Assembly: GCF_026191475.2 (NCBI RefSeq)
Contig: NZ_JAOSLC020000003.1
Location: forward strand, 1,457,001 to 1,521,000
Reading direction: 5' to 3'
Length of the DNA stretch: 64,000 nucleotides
Origin: Polaribacter ponticola
GTDB lineage: Bacteria; Bacteroidota; Bacteroidia; Flavobacteriales; Flavobacteriaceae
Positions 47,275 through 58,109 of this stretch are shown piece by piece. Every line of letters begins with the position of its first letter. Position 1 is the stretch's first letter. The translations under genes were made by a program, and so were the position numbers. The notes below the pieces were generated by a model. The model was given only the letters and a program-made list of their open reading frames with translations, did not search any database and had not been told where the DNA came from.

Positions 47275-48273
47275 ATGGTAAAAATTGGTAACATAGAACT
47301 TCCAGACTTTCCGCTTTTATTAGCGCCAATGGAAGATGTTTCAGATCCTCCGTTTAGAGCTTTATGTAAAGAAAACGGAGCAGATGTTGTTTACACTGAA
47401 TTTATTTCTTCGGAAGGATTAATCCGTGACGCAGCAAAAAGCGTTATGAAATTAGATATATATGAAAAGGAACGACCTGTAGGAATACAGATTTTTGGTG
47501 CCAATTTAGATTCAATGTTGAAAACTGTGGAGATTGTAGAAAAATCTAACCCAGATATTATTGACATTAATTTTGGATGTCCTGTTAAAAAAGTGGTTTC
47601 AAAAGGTGCAGGTGCTGGAATTTTAAAAGATATAGATTTAATGGTTTCTCTAACAGAAGCTATGGTTAAACACACCAATTTACCAGTTACTGTTAAAACA
47701 CGTTTAGGTTGGGATCATGATTCTATTAAAATTGTTGAAGTTGCAGAACGTTTGCAAGATGTAGGTTGTGCAGCAATATCAATTCATGGTAGAACTCGAG
47801 CACAAATGTATAAAGGTGAAGCAGATTGGAAACCAATTGCTGATGTAAAAAACAACCAGAGAATGCATATTCCTGTTTTTGGAAATGGAGATGTAACTTC
47901 TCCTGAAAAAGCAATGGAAATGAGAGATAAGTTTGGTTTAGATGGTTGTATGATTGGTAGAGCATCTATTGGTTACCCTTGGTTCTTTAACGAGGTAAAG
48001 CATTATTTTAAAACTGGAAAACATTTAAGCAAACCTACAATTGCACAGCGTGTGGAAATGGCGCGTAGACACTTACAAATGGCTATAGATTGGAAAGGTA
48101 ATCATTTAGGTGTTGTAGAAACAAGAAGACATTATACTAATTACTTTAAAGGAATTCCTCATTTTAAAGAGTATCGTATGAAAATGGTTACTTCTGATGA
48201 TGCTAAAGATGTTTTTACAACATTTGATGAAGTTGAGACGAAGTTCGGGAACACTATTATTCCTCAATTTTAA
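47275..48273 (+). CDS. dusB: tRNA-dihydrouridine synthase
   Basis: FMN enzyme that reduces uridine in the tRNA D-loop. 332 residues with the Dus signature: LLAPMEDVSDPPFRALC at the N-terminus, catalytic Cys in DINFGCPVKKV (near residue 104), VKTRLGW, ISIHGRTRAQMYKG and GNGDV with GCMIGRAS for phosphate binding. DusB is the subfamily most usual in Bacteroidota. Convergent with, and overlapping by 17 bp, the next lipoprotein gene. Confidence 0.95.
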   Translation: MVKIGNIELPDFPLLLAPMEDVSDPPFRALCKENGADVVYTEFISSEGLIRDAAKSVMKLDIYEKERPVGIQIFGANLDSMLKTVEIVEKSNPDIIDINFGCPVKKVVSKGAGAGILKDIDLMVSLTEAMVKHTNLPVTVKTRLGWDHDSIKIVEVAERLQDVGCAAISIHGRTRAQMYKGEADWKPIADVKNNQRMHIPVFGNGDVTSPEKAMEMRDKFGLDGCMIGRASIGYPWFFNEVKHYFKTGKHLSKPTIAQRVEMARRHLQMAIDWKGNHLGVVETRRHYTNYFKGIPHFKEYRMKMVTSDDAKDVFTTFDEVETKFGNTIIPQF

Positions 48274-48799
48274 ATGAATCCATAATTTTAATAGCTTCAT
48301 CTACTACATCTTTATAAAGAATATTACTAGCTTTAAAATGTAGTTTGTAAATTTTACTTTTATGATAGTAATACAAGAACAAATTTGTGTTATTTCTACT
48401 ATTCCAAATAGAACCATACTTTAAAAGTAGAGCATCTCCGTATTTTGTATTCTCAACTATTACTTTCTCAAAATTTGTGTTTACCGTTATATTGTTCGTT
48501 TTAATTTCGTTTTCAAAAAAATCAATTTTACTTTCTACATTTTTAATAACAAAAACACCTATCGTAACCTTTTGGCTTTCTAAACCATTATCCATAAATC
48601 TCTTAGGAGAATGATATATAGAATGATACCCTAAATAAGAATACCAATTATTAGGAATTTCAAATGAATAATCATTCATGAAGTTTAAAATAACTGACTT
48701 CTCTAAGGGAACAAATTTTTTGGTATTCCAGATTTTATTTTCAGAAGTTTTACATCCAAATAACAGCATTAAGCACAAAAATAATTGAAGGTTTTTCAT
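48257..48799 (-). CDS. lipoprotein of unknown function
   Basis: 180 residues with signal MKNLQLFLCLMLLFGC (lipobox LFGC). The mature part has a DYSFEIPNNWYSYLGY segment and alternating strands (GDALLLKYGSIW, NLFLYYYHKSKIYKLHFKA, VDEAIKIMDSFKI), a layout seen in PsbP/LpqN-like small lipoproteins; this is a resemblance only. It follows the LolC/E-type permease gene by 5 bp and may be part of that unit. Confidence 0.7.
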   Translation of the reverse strand: MKNLQLFLCLMLLFGCKTSENKIWNTKKFVPLEKSVILNFMNDYSFEIPNNWYSYLGYHSIYHSPKRFMDNGLESQKVTIGVFVIKNVESKIDFFENEIKTNNITVNTNFEKVIVENTKYGDALLLKYGSIWNSRNNTNLFLYYYHKSKIYKLHFKASNILYKDVVDEAIKIMDSFKIEE

Positions 48800-48804
48800 A
48801 AAAA

Positions 48805-50007
48805 TTAATTTTCAATAAAATTTGCAGAGATTCTTGAACTTGCAATTTTTGCAGCAATAAAACCAAGAATTGTAATCGTACTAATAACAATAATTAGGTT
48901 AGAAAATCGAAACTCTACAGGATATGCAAAATTTTCTGTAATCATAAACAAACTAAATTCTTTTTGAAGAAATAATAAAATTAACCCTAAAGTTAAACCT
49001 ATAAGCATTCCAAAAAAAGTAAGTAAAAAACCCTGCAATACAAATATCCTTTTAATCTCTTTTACTGTTGCTCCTAAACTAAAAAGCGTTTTTAAGTTAT
49101 CCTTTTTATCAATTATCATCATAATAATTGTACCAATAACATTAAACAATGCTATAATTACAATCAATGTAAAAATTAAATAAGAAACAAAATTTTCAGT
49201 ATTTATTACTTTGTAAAAAACTTCATTCAATTGTTCTTTAGTTTGAACTTTAAAATTATCCCCTAAAGCTGTTTGTAGTGTTTCAGAAACAACATCTGCA
49301 TAAGCATTTTTAGTCAATTTCAACTCTAAAGCAGATACCTGATTCTCTTTAAACTTTAATAAACTTTTTGCTTGTTGTAGAGAGACAAACACATATTTAC
49401 TTTCAAACTCTTCTGTACCGGTATATAAACCTACTATTTGAACATTTGTTTTATAGAAAGCGTTATTAGGGTTTATAAACCCTGTACCTGGTTTTGGTAC
49501 CATTATTTTTAAAGGCTGACCAAAACTCCTTATACCTAAAGATAATTTATAAGCTATAGTTCCACCTATAACCGCAGTATTGGAATAATTAACATCTAAC
49601 CAAGAGCCTTGACTTAGGGTTGAATCTATACTAGAAATGATAGTGTAATTCTCTTCAACTCCTTTTATAAATGCAATTTCGTTTTTATTATTATATTCTA
49701 AAAAAACACGTTCCTCTATAACTTTAGAACTTAATGATATAGCTGAGTTTGCATCAATTATTTTACTAAGCTTATCAGTAATAAAAAAAGATTTCCCTTT
49801 AACCGAAGTAATTTTAATATCAGGATCAGAAGCATCTAATAAACTATAACTAAAAGTACGTAAACCAGAAAAGCCTGATAAAATAATAAATAATGCTAAA
49901 GAACCAACAATAACACCAAATGAAGCAATTATTGTAACAATGTTAATGGCATTATTACTTGTTTTGGTAAATAAATATCTTTTAGCTATGTAGAGAGAAA
50001 AATTCAA
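48805..50007 (-). CDS. LolC/LolE-type ABC transporter permease
   Basis: 400 residues, FtsX/MacB topology: one N-terminal TM (NAINIVTIIASFGVIVGSLA), a ~220-residue periplasmic domain, and three C-terminal TMs (VSYLIFTLIVIIALFNVIGT, GFLLTFFGMLIGLTLGLILL, LIIVISTITILGFIAAKIAS). Permeases of this kind release lipoproteins from the inner membrane with LolD. No ATPase gene is nearby. Located directly after rbfA, which I recall as a common flavobacterial arrangement. Confidence 0.88.
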   Translation of the reverse strand: MNFSLYIAKRYLFTKTSNNAINIVTIIASFGVIVGSLALFIILSGFSGLRTFSYSLLDASDPDIKITSVKGKSFFITDKLSKIIDANSAISLSSKVIEERVFLEYNNKNEIAFIKGVEENYTIISSIDSTLSQGSWLDVNYSNTAVIGGTIAYKLSLGIRSFGQPLKIMVPKPGTGFINPNNAFYKTNVQIVGLYTGTEEFESKYVFVSLQQAKSLLKFKENQVSALELKLTKNAYADVVSETLQTALGDNFKVQTKEQLNEVFYKVINTENFVSYLIFTLIVIIALFNVIGTIIMMIIDKKDNLKTLFSLGATVKEIKRIFVLQGFLLTFFGMLIGLTLGLILLFLQKEFSLFMITENFAYPVEFRFSNLIIVISTITILGFIAAKIASSRISANFIEN

Positions 50008-50022
50008 ATTATAAGGTTGAAT

Positions 50023-50418
50023 TTATCTTTTTTTACGCCTAGGAAGCATCTCTGGGTTTTTAATAGGATTTTCATCCTCTCCTTTTAAAGACTTATCAAT
50101 TTCTTCAATATAATCTAACGTATCATCACCATAAAACAATAACTCAGGCATTCTACGCAATTGATTTTTTGTTCTTTGCGCCATTTCATGACGAATTAAA
50201 ACTGTGTTAGATACTACACCTTTAATTATTTCATCTCTATTAATAGAAGGAAAAACGCTTAAATAAACCTTAGCAACTCCTAAATCTGAAGTAACATGAA
50301 CCTTAGAAACAGAAATTAGAATTCCTTTCATTCCATCTTGTGCTGCTTTTTGCAATACATCTACTAAGTCTTTTTGCAGAACACCTGCTATCTTTCTTTG
50401 TCTATTCGTTTCTTCCAT
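50023..50418 (-). CDS. rbfA: ribosome-binding factor A
   Basis: Small KH-fold protein for 16S maturation, 131 residues (RQRKIAGVLQKDLVDVLQKA, ISVSKVHVTSDLGVAKVYLSV, RTKNQLRRMPELLFYGDDTLDY). The permease gene follows by 15 bp in the same unit. Confidence 0.95.
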   Translation of the reverse strand: MEETNRQRKIAGVLQKDLVDVLQKAAQDGMKGILISVSKVHVTSDLGVAKVYLSVFPSINRDEIIKGVVSNTVLIRHEMAQRTKNQLRRMPELLFYGDDTLDYIEEIDKSLKGEDENPIKNPEMLPRRKKR

Positions 50419-50438
50419 ACCGCAAATTTACGATATTT

Positions 50439-51080
50439 TTAAAGAGTGTAAACTTTATTTTTTATTGCATACATAACTAAACCAACTCTATTTCTTACAT
50501 TTAATTTAGTGAACAGAGTATCTCTATAACCATCAATAGTTTTTGGACTTAAATTCATCTTATCTGCAATTTCTTTATAGGTTAACTCTGTACATGCTAA
50601 CCTTAAAAAAGTAACTTCTCTTTCCTTAAAAACAATATCTTCTTCTATATTTCCAGAAATTGATTTCATTAATAAATTAGTAACACTTCTGGTATGATAA
50701 AATCCATTTTCAACAATTTCTATTAATGCTTTTTCTAAAATAGATTTTTCTGTATCTTTTAACAAGTAACCAACAGCTCCCGCTTTGAGCATTTTTAATA
50801 CAGTCTTATCTTCATCTTCAACAGAAAGTGCCATAACATTAACCTCAGAATGATTTTGTTTAATCCATTCTGTAGTTTCAATTCAATTCATTATTGGCAT
50901 ATTAATATCCATTAATACTACATCTGGTATAAACTCAGAAATAGAAAATTTATCAACAAGTTCTTGTCCATTTTTACAAGTATATAAAACTGTAAAATTT
51001 TCAAAAGTATTTACCATCGCTTGAATTGCTTGAGATAGTAAAGTATGGTCATCAACAACTACAACGGTAAATTTTTTCAT
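50439..51080 (-). pseudogene. NarL/LuxR-type response regulator with an in-frame stop
   Basis: A 213-residue regulator cut by one nonsense codon. The receiver domain starts MKKFTVVVVDDHTLLSQAI and holds the phosphorylation Asp in VVLMDINMPIMN (near residue 58). Then comes TGA (50883-50885) where the family has Gly in MP.MNGIETT, and the frame goes on unbroken with IETTEWIKQNHSEV and the LuxR HTH (FKEREVTFLRLACTELTYKE, NLSPKTIDGYRDTLFTKL). A single GGA-to-TGA change explains it. Internal start at 50834 would leave an HTH with half a receiver. The gene overlaps the kinase stop (ATGA type), so it belongs to the kinase operon. Confidence 0.85.
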
Positions 51081-51822
51081 AATTTATAGTTTATTTTAAG
51101 AATAGTTCCTTTATTTTCCTCAGATAAAAATACAATTTCTGCATTAATTAATTTTGCTCTTTTTTTTATATTTAATAAACCTATTCCTTCTTTTTTTGTT
51201 TCTGAAGAAAAACCTATTCCATTATCTTCCGCAGTAATATTTAGTAAGTCATTAAAGTATTCTAAAGATATTTTTAAAATAGAAGCTTTAGAATGTTTAA
51301 TTGTATTTGAGAAAAATTCTTGTAAAATTCGAAAAATAATTATATTATGCTTTTTATCAATTTCTTTTTCAATACCAATAATTTCTAAACTAGATTTTAT
51401 AAAATTTAACCTATTAAAACGATCTACTTCTAGTTGAATTGCTTCTTTTAAATTAATATTTTTTATAGCTTCTGGGTTAATTAATTTTGATAACGAACGA
51501 ACCTCTGTTAAACCTTTTGTAATCGTTTCTGATACGTCTTTAATATTTTCTTCAGTAGCATTCTGTAGTTGAATTTTAGCCAAAGTTAAAAGCTGACCAA
51601 TATTATCGTGTAACTCCCAACTAATATTTCTTAAAGTTTCTTCTCTAATTTCTATTTGAGTTTCTGCAATTTCTCTTTCAAAACGCTTTTTTGCTTCTTT
51701 TTGTTCTTCTATTAAGCTGTTTTTTTTCGTTGAAAAGTTGTAAATAAAACCACTAATGCTACCACTACTAATAAAATTAATAGTGTAGATATTATTAGAA
51801 CTAAGCCTCCATTTTCTTGCAT
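51077..51822 (-). CDS. HisKA_3-type sensor histidine kinase, frame broken at an A8 run
   Basis: About 248 residues once the frame is joined. From the ATG at 51822 it has one TM helix (GLVLIISTLLILLVVVALVV), a coiled-coil (ARG/Glu/Lys-rich, NSLIEEQKEAKKRFEREI), the phosphoacceptor motif SWELHDNIGQLLTLAKIQL typical of NarX/DesK kinases, and the ATPase domain (EDNGIGFSSETKKEGIGLLN). The run of eight A on the coding strand (51720-51727) must be nine for the parts to join; as given the first frame stops right after it. The start lies inside the 3' end of the upstream membrane gene, and the stop overlaps the regulator start. Confidence 0.83.
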
Positions 51823-52409
51823 GTTATTAAACCATAAATAATACTAAGATGTAAAATAGCTATTACAGCTAGTAATATAGGAAACATTGTTCTACTATTA
51901 AAAAATCCAGAGAATAATAAAGTAAAAAAGGGAATTGTAACTAAGTAAAAAATTAAGAAGCCTACAGACATCCAAAAAGAAAATAACTTTTTATAATTTA
52001 AAATCTTATTAGAATTTAATAATTCTTTAAAAAATAAAATGATAAAAACGCTATTTACCACACCTTCTAAGGAAGTTGTATATTTCTGCAATTCAACTAC
52101 AATAAAGCTTAAAAAATATATTAAATTAAAAACAATGACAAGTTTTATAATTAGCTTTAAAGTTTTAGTGCTTTTAATTAAATTATAATAAATTAAAGCT
52201 ACTAAATTAAATTCAAAAAAAGTATATAAATTTATAAACCAAAAATTATTGTCTTTAATAAAACTAGAGACAAAATCAGTTAAACAAGCACAAAACAAAT
52301 ACAAAACAAAATAGGTGTAAAATTTTGATTTATACTTTTTTATATATAATAACGCTACAAATAAACTAATATACTGTAAAGATCTACCTGCAATATTTAT
52401 TGATTCCAA
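51801..52409 (-). CDS. polytopic membrane protein upstream of the sensor kinase
   Basis: 202 residues, about six TM helices (LQYISLFVALLYI, FYTYFVLYLFCACLTDFVSS, FFEFNLVALIYYNLI, LIIKLVIVFNLIYFLSFIVV, VVNSVFIILFFKELL, FPILLAVIAILHLSIIYGLI) and a Cys-Lys-Lys tail. Its 3' end overlaps the kinase start by 22 bp. It may be the signal-input membrane partner of the short kinase, which has no sensor domain of its own. No family name recognised. Confidence 0.75.
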   Translation of the reverse strand: MESINIAGRSLQYISLFVALLYIKKYKSKFYTYFVLYLFCACLTDFVSSFIKDNNFWFINLYTFFEFNLVALIYYNLIKSTKTLKLIIKLVIVFNLIYFLSFIVVELQKYTTSLEGVVNSVFIILFFKELLNSNKILNYKKLFSFWMSVGFLIFYLVTIPFFTLLFSGFFNSRTMFPILLAVIAILHLSIIYGLITCKKMEA

Positions 52410-52416
52410 AGTTATA

Positions 52417-53037
52417 CTATTTTGGTGGAACAGTTGGAAACTTATTTACTGAAGAACTTTCTGTAGATTCAAATTTTGGTAGTATGGAGCCAGTGTAAAC
52501 TTTTTTAGCTCTTACCTGCTCTAAATATTTTGATACACTTACTGGATTTCCTTTTTCTGAATATAATGGCTCAAAAGCTGCATCATATTTCCCATCAATT
52601 ATTGTAGTTGGTGTAAAAATAATTGTAACTCTATTTCGTAATTCTTTATTACTATAATTTTTAGGATAAGAAGTAGGTATAATTCTAAAACCAGTTACTG
52701 GAATATCTTTTTCTTTAGAGATTCTTTCAATATACGCTATGTATTGCTTTAAATCATCTAATTTATACCAATTATAATCTGTAGAAGTTGTTTTTTTTCC
52801 ATTAGAAACTTTTTTAAGATATTTATTCATTTCTTTTTTAACACCATTATCATAAGAGTCCATCATTTCTGCCATTTCTAAATAAGTAATTACTTGTGAA
52901 GGTTTATTACTATTTGGATAACATGATAATTTTTCATTTTCATATTTAATTTCTTTATGATTACAGTTGGAATTACAAGAAAAAAATAAAAATGAACAGA
53001 GTACTATAGCAAAATAATTTAACGTTTTTAAATTCAT
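52417..53037 (-). CDS. lipoprotein of unknown function
   Basis: 206 residues from the ATG at 53037 (MNLKTLNYFAIVLCSFLFFSC, lipobox FFSC). It is followed by a Cys-rich start of the mature protein (CNSNCNHKEIKYENEKLSCY). It has a recurring YLEMAEMMDSYDNG helix, a charged middle and a Pro-rich end (KFPTVPPK). First gene of a probable four-gene unit with the membrane protein, kinase and regulator, 7 bp from the next gene. Unknown family. The 284-bp stretch 53038-53321 upstream holds two hairpins and no gene. Confidence 0.7.
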   Translation of the reverse strand: MNLKTLNYFAIVLCSFLFFSCNSNCNHKEIKYENEKLSCYPNSNKPSQVITYLEMAEMMDSYDNGVKKEMNKYLKKVSNGKKTTSTDYNWYKLDDLKQYIAYIERISKEKDIPVTGFRIIPTSYPKNYSNKELRNRVTIIFTPTTIIDGKYDAAFEPLYSEKGNPVSVSKYLEQVRAKKVYTGSILPKFESTESSSVNKFPTVPPK

Positions 53038-53201
53038 AATCAATATTTATATAATCTAAAAATACAATATAAATCTAAAAAAATATTTTTCATTAAAAAA
53101 GGGTGTTTTTCCTTAGTTAAATTAAGTGATTAAACTCTTACTCATTATTGTTTTTTAATTCATCTTTGAATTAAGAAAAAGAAGAATTGGGAAGATTGCA
53201 T

Positions 53202-53237
53202 AAAAAAACATCTTTATTAATAAAGATGTTTTTTTTA
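53202..53237. terminator. bidirectional terminator-like hairpin
   Basis: AAAAAACATCTTTATTA / TAATAAAGATGTTTTTT, nearly perfect, with A and T tails, between atpC and the lipoprotein gene. Confidence 0.75.
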
Positions 53238-53261
53238 ATTTTATAATCGTAAATACTTAAT

Positions 53262-53299
53262 TAATAGCCTCAAACTAAATAAATAATTTGAGGCTATTA
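53262..53299 (-). terminator. hairpin after atpC
   Basis: TAATAGCCTCAAA / TTTGAGGCTATTA stem (53262-53274 and 53287-53299) 23 bp after the atpC stop, with a weak T tract; the next hairpin at 53202-53237 may serve as the main terminator. Confidence 0.65.
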
Positions 53300-53321
53300 T
53301 AACACTTATTATTAAGTAAAA

Positions 53322-53615
53322 TTAATCAGCTAAAATAATAGCCTTATTATCGTTTAATTCTAATGTTCCAGAATTTATTGCTAATGTTAAAATTTTATCA
53401 TCATCAATATGTGGCACTAATTTTCCGTTTAAGTCATTTAATTCAATATGCTCTTGAGAATGAATATGAATTTTTACTTGACCTTCTTTTAAAATAGAGA
53501 CTACTGGTGCGTGATTATTTAACATTTGAAAATCTCCATTAATACCAGGTACAGTTATGGCATCAACTTCTGATGAAAATAAAATAGCTTCTGGTGTTAC
53601 AATTTCTAAATACAT
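53322..53615 (-). CDS. atpC: ATP synthase F1 subunit epsilon, short form
   Basis: 97 residues forming only the N-terminal beta-sandwich (LEIVTPEAILFSSEVDAITV, PGINGDFQMLNNHAPVVSIL). The C-terminal pair of helices that inhibits ATP hydrolysis in other bacteria is absent, as is common in Bacteroidota. It follows atpD by about 100 bp. The other F1Fo subunits are not in the window, in keeping with the split ATP synthase locus of this phylum. Confidence 0.93.
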   Translation of the reverse strand: MYLEIVTPEAILFSSEVDAITVPGINGDFQMLNNHAPVVSILKEGQVKIHIHSQEHIELNDLNGKLVPHIDDDKILTLAINSGTLELNDNKAIILAD

Positions 53616-53717
53616 AGTTAAACTTATTTAACTATCCTGAACTTGAATCAGGATTTATTAATGTTAGTAATAGGTTTTTAAAACAGATGCTGAAATAAAT
53701 TCAGCACTTGCTTTTGC

Positions 53718-55256
<1,539 letters not shown>

Positions 55257-55332
55257 TTATATGGGAACTACCCTCTCATTTTCAAGGTGCAAAGGTACTT
55301 TTTTTGTTTGAATTTAAAAAAGTTTTTTAACT

Positions 55333-55363
55333 AAAAAAGCCTCATCTTAAAGATGAGGCTTTT
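55333..55363 (-). terminator. intrinsic terminator after the OmpA-family gene
   Basis: AAAAGCCTCATCTT / AAGATGAGGCTTTT hairpin (55335-55348 and 55349-55362; the loop takes the central bases) with minus-strand T residues. Confidence 0.85.
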
Positions 55364-55385
55364 AATATAGTAGTTTAACTAAATA

Positions 55386-56753
55386 TTAGTTAGTTACTTT
55401 AATTTCTACTCTTCTGTTTTGAGCTCTTCCTGCTCTAGTTAAGTTAGATGCTTCTGGATGTGCTTCACCATAACCTTTAGCAGTTAATCTTGAAGCATCA
55501 ATTCCTTTTCTTACGAAGTAATCTTTAACAGCATTTGCTCTTTTTTCAGATAACTTTAAGTTAGAAGAAGCTCTACCTGAACTATCAGTATAACCTCCAA
55601 TAGCAAAAGTTGCTTTATTGTTTTTACTCATAATTGCAACAATAGCGTCTAATTGCTTAGTTACACCAGATTTGAAAGAAGATCTTCCTGAGTTAAATAA
55701 TATAGATTTAGCAGCAAATTTAATTGCTTCAACAGCTTCATCTTTAATTACTGGCACAGGACATCCGTTATTAGATGCAGGTCCTACAACACTAACACAT
55801 TTATCATCTCTATCTAATACACCGTCTCCGTCAGTATCTGGCCAAGGACATCCACCATTTGCAGCAGGTCCTGCAGTAGTAGCACATTTATCGTCTTTAT
55901 CAACAACACCATCTCCGTCAGTATCAGGACAACCTTTATTAGCTTTAGTTCCTTTAGAATTAGGACACATATCATCTTTATCAGCAACACCGTCTCCGTC
56001 AGAATCAGGACAACCGTTCATAGCTGCTAAACCTGCAACATTAGGACAAGCATCATCAGAATCTTTTACACCGTCTCCATCAGCATCAGGACATCCGTTA
56101 AATTCTGCTAAACCAGCAACTTCTGGACAAGCATCATCTTTATCATATACTCCGTCTCCATCAGTATCTTTTCCTCCAAATTTAATAACTAAACTTAAAG
56201 AATGTTGCCAATGATTTTGTACTTTATCTGCAAAACCACGTTTAGCACCTGTCTGAAAGTTTAATCCTAAGTTTTCATTAAACCAAGTATTAAATCCAGC
56301 ACCAAATGTTAACATTCCTTCACCTTCAGAATCTACAGAAACATAACTACCACCTAAATGAACATAAGGATCAAACCAACCTGTATCAATTCCAGGGGCT
56401 AACTCATTTAAGTCATACCTTACAGAAGCATCGATAGAATAATAAAGAAAATCAGAATCATTTTCTAATTTGAAATTTTCAATCTTATTTATAGAACCTG
56501 CTAATTGTAAACTAAATCCTTTTTCTAAATACTTACTTACAGAAAGCCTTGAAATCGAAGGCAATAGATTCCAATCCTGATCACTACCTAAAAGATCTTC
56601 AAAGTGAATCTTCTCACTAATTGGTGCATGAATAAAATCTACAGTATTCATACCAAAACTTACAGCCCATGGGTTGTTTTCATCTTGTGCGCTTACGTTA
56701 CTAACTGTTACCAACGTAAATAAAGCTATCACAGCTAATTTTAATCGTTTCAT
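55386..56753 (-). CDS. OmpA-family outer-membrane protein with TSP3 repeats
   Basis: 455 residues from the ATG at 56753, signal [23 protein letters not shown] (shown in part, ending SNVSAQ). N-terminal eight-strand barrel (~30-190), then five thrombospondin type 3 calcium-binding repeats ([19 protein letters not shown] and variants, ~200-310), then an OmpA-like peptidoglycan-binding domain ([55 protein letters not shown]). It ties the outer membrane to peptidoglycan. Its repeats explain the long open antisense frame at 55618-56214, which I do not call. Confidence 0.93.
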   Translation of the reverse strand: MKRLKLAVIALFTLVTVSNVSAQDENNPWAVSFGMNTVDFIHAPISEKIHFEDLLGSDQDWNLLPSISRLSVSKYLEKGFSLQLAGSINKIENFKLENDSDFLYYSIDASVRYDLNELAPGIDTGWFDPYVHLGGSYVSVDSEGEGMLTFGAGFNTWFNENLGLNFQTGAKRGFADKVQNHWQHSLSLVIKFGGKDTDGDGVYDKDDACPEVAGLAEFNGCPDADGDGVKDSDDACPNVAGLAAMNGCPDSDGDGVADKDDMCPNSKGTKANKGCPDTDGDGVVDKDDKCATTAGPAANGGCPWPDTDGDGVLDRDDKCVSVVGPASNNGCPVPVIKDEAVEAIKFAAKSILFNSGRSSFKSGVTKQLDAIVAIMSKNNKATFAIGGYTDSSGRASSNLKLSEKRANAVKDYFVRKGIDASRLTAKGYGEAHPEASNLTRAGRAQNRRVEIKVTN

Positions 56754-56868
56754 TATCAAATTTTTAAATTAAAAGTTCGTTATTATAATACGCAAAAGTA
56801 AAGTCTTCTATCGTATCTACAAAGACAAATCTACAAAATATTCATAAAAGAGCAATTTTTTATCAATT

Positions 56869-58062
56869 CTAAATAACTTTTAGCTCTTTACCTACCTTTA
56901 CAAATGCAGAAATAGCCTTATCTAAATGCTCTTTCTCGTGTGCCGCAGAAAGCTGCACTCTTATTCTTGCTTTTTCTTTAGGAACAACAGGAAAAAAGAA
57001 ACCTATAACGTAAATACCTTCATCCAACAACTTATTTGCCATCGTTTGAGATAATTTTGCATCATATAACATAACCGGTACTATTGCTGCATCTGCACCA
57101 ACCAAATCAAAACCAGCTTTTTCCATTTCTGTTCTAAAGTAATTTGTATTCCATTCTAATTTATCACGTAATGAAGTATCTTCAGAAATTAAATCAAAAA
57201 CCTTTAATGAAGCTCCAACTATTGCCGGCGCTAAAGAATTAGAAAACAAATAAGGACGTGAACGTTGACGTAAAATTTCTATGATTTCTTTTTTTGCCGT
57301 TGTATAACCTCCCATTGCACCTCCTAAAGCCTTACCCAAAGTACCCGTAACAATATCTACACGATCCATTACGTTTTTCAATTCTACTGTACCTCTACCT
57401 GTTTTACCAATAAAACCAGTTGCATGACATTCATCAACCATAACCAAAGCATCATACTTATCTGCTAAATCACAAATTTCATCTAGCTTAGCTACAATTC
57501 CATCCATAGAAAAAACACCGTCTGTAACTATTATTTTAAAACGATGATTTTGTTTATTCGCTTCAATAAGTTGCTCTTCTAAAGCCGACATATCATTATT
57601 ACTATATCGATAACGCGCTGCTTTACACAAACGAACTCCATCAATAATAGATGCGTGATTTAAACTATCAGAAATAATTGCATCTTCTTTTGTTAGCAAT
57701 GGTTCAAAAACACCACCATTTGCATCAAAAGCTGCTGCATATAATATGGTATCTTCAGTTGTGTAGAAATCTGCAATTTTTTGCTCTAATTGTTTGTGAA
57801 TATCTTGAGTACCACAAATGAAACGTACAGAAGACATTCCAAAACCATGAGTATCCATAGTATCTTTTGCTGCTTTAATAACTTCTGGATGATTAGACAA
57901 CCCTAAATAATTATTTGCACAAAAGTTAATTACCTCTTCTCCTGTAGAAATTTTAATAACTGCATCTTGAGAGGATGTTATTATTCTTTCTGACTTATAC
58001 AATCCAGCATCTTTAATTTCCTGAATCTCTTTTTTTAAAGTATCTTTAATTTTACCGTACAT
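56869..58062 (-). CDS. kbl: glycine C-acetyltransferase (2-amino-3-ketobutyrate CoA ligase)
   Basis: PLP enzyme of threonine breakdown: 2-amino-3-oxobutanoate + CoA to glycine + acetyl-CoA. 397 residues, alpha-oxoamine synthase family. Substrate loop [32 protein letters not shown] and the Schiff-base lysine in [15 protein letters not shown] (near 244). The threonine dehydrogenase partner is not in the window. A closely related family member (serine palmitoyltransferase-like) is less likely given the match at the N-terminus ([20 protein letters not shown]). Confidence 0.92.
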   Translation of the reverse strand: MYGKIKDTLKKEIQEIKDAGLYKSERIITSSQDAVIKISTGEEVINFCANNYLGLSNHPEVIKAAKDTMDTHGFGMSSVRFICGTQDIHKQLEQKIADFYTTEDTILYAAAFDANGGVFEPLLTKEDAIISDSLNHASIIDGVRLCKAARYRYSNNDMSALEEQLIEANKQNHRFKIIVTDGVFSMDGIVAKLDEICDLADKYDALVMVDECHATGFIGKTGRGTVELKNVMDRVDIVTGTLGKALGGAMGGYTTAKKEIIEILRQRSRPYLFSNSLAPAIVGASLKVFDLISEDTSLRDKLEWNTNYFRTEMEKAGFDLVGADAAIVPVMLYDAKLSQTMANKLLDEGIYVIGFFFPVVPKEKARIRVQLSAAHEKEHLDKAISAFVKVGKELKVI

Positions 58063-58109
58063 TTTTTATTGATTTAAAAAATACAAAGTTACAAAGTTTA
58101 TTTTTTTGA

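Noticed and set aside
55618..56214. 198-residue open frame antisense to the OmpA-family gene
   Set aside because: It arises from the periodic TSP3 repeats of the gene on the other strand; its Pro/Ser-rich repetitive product has no independent support.
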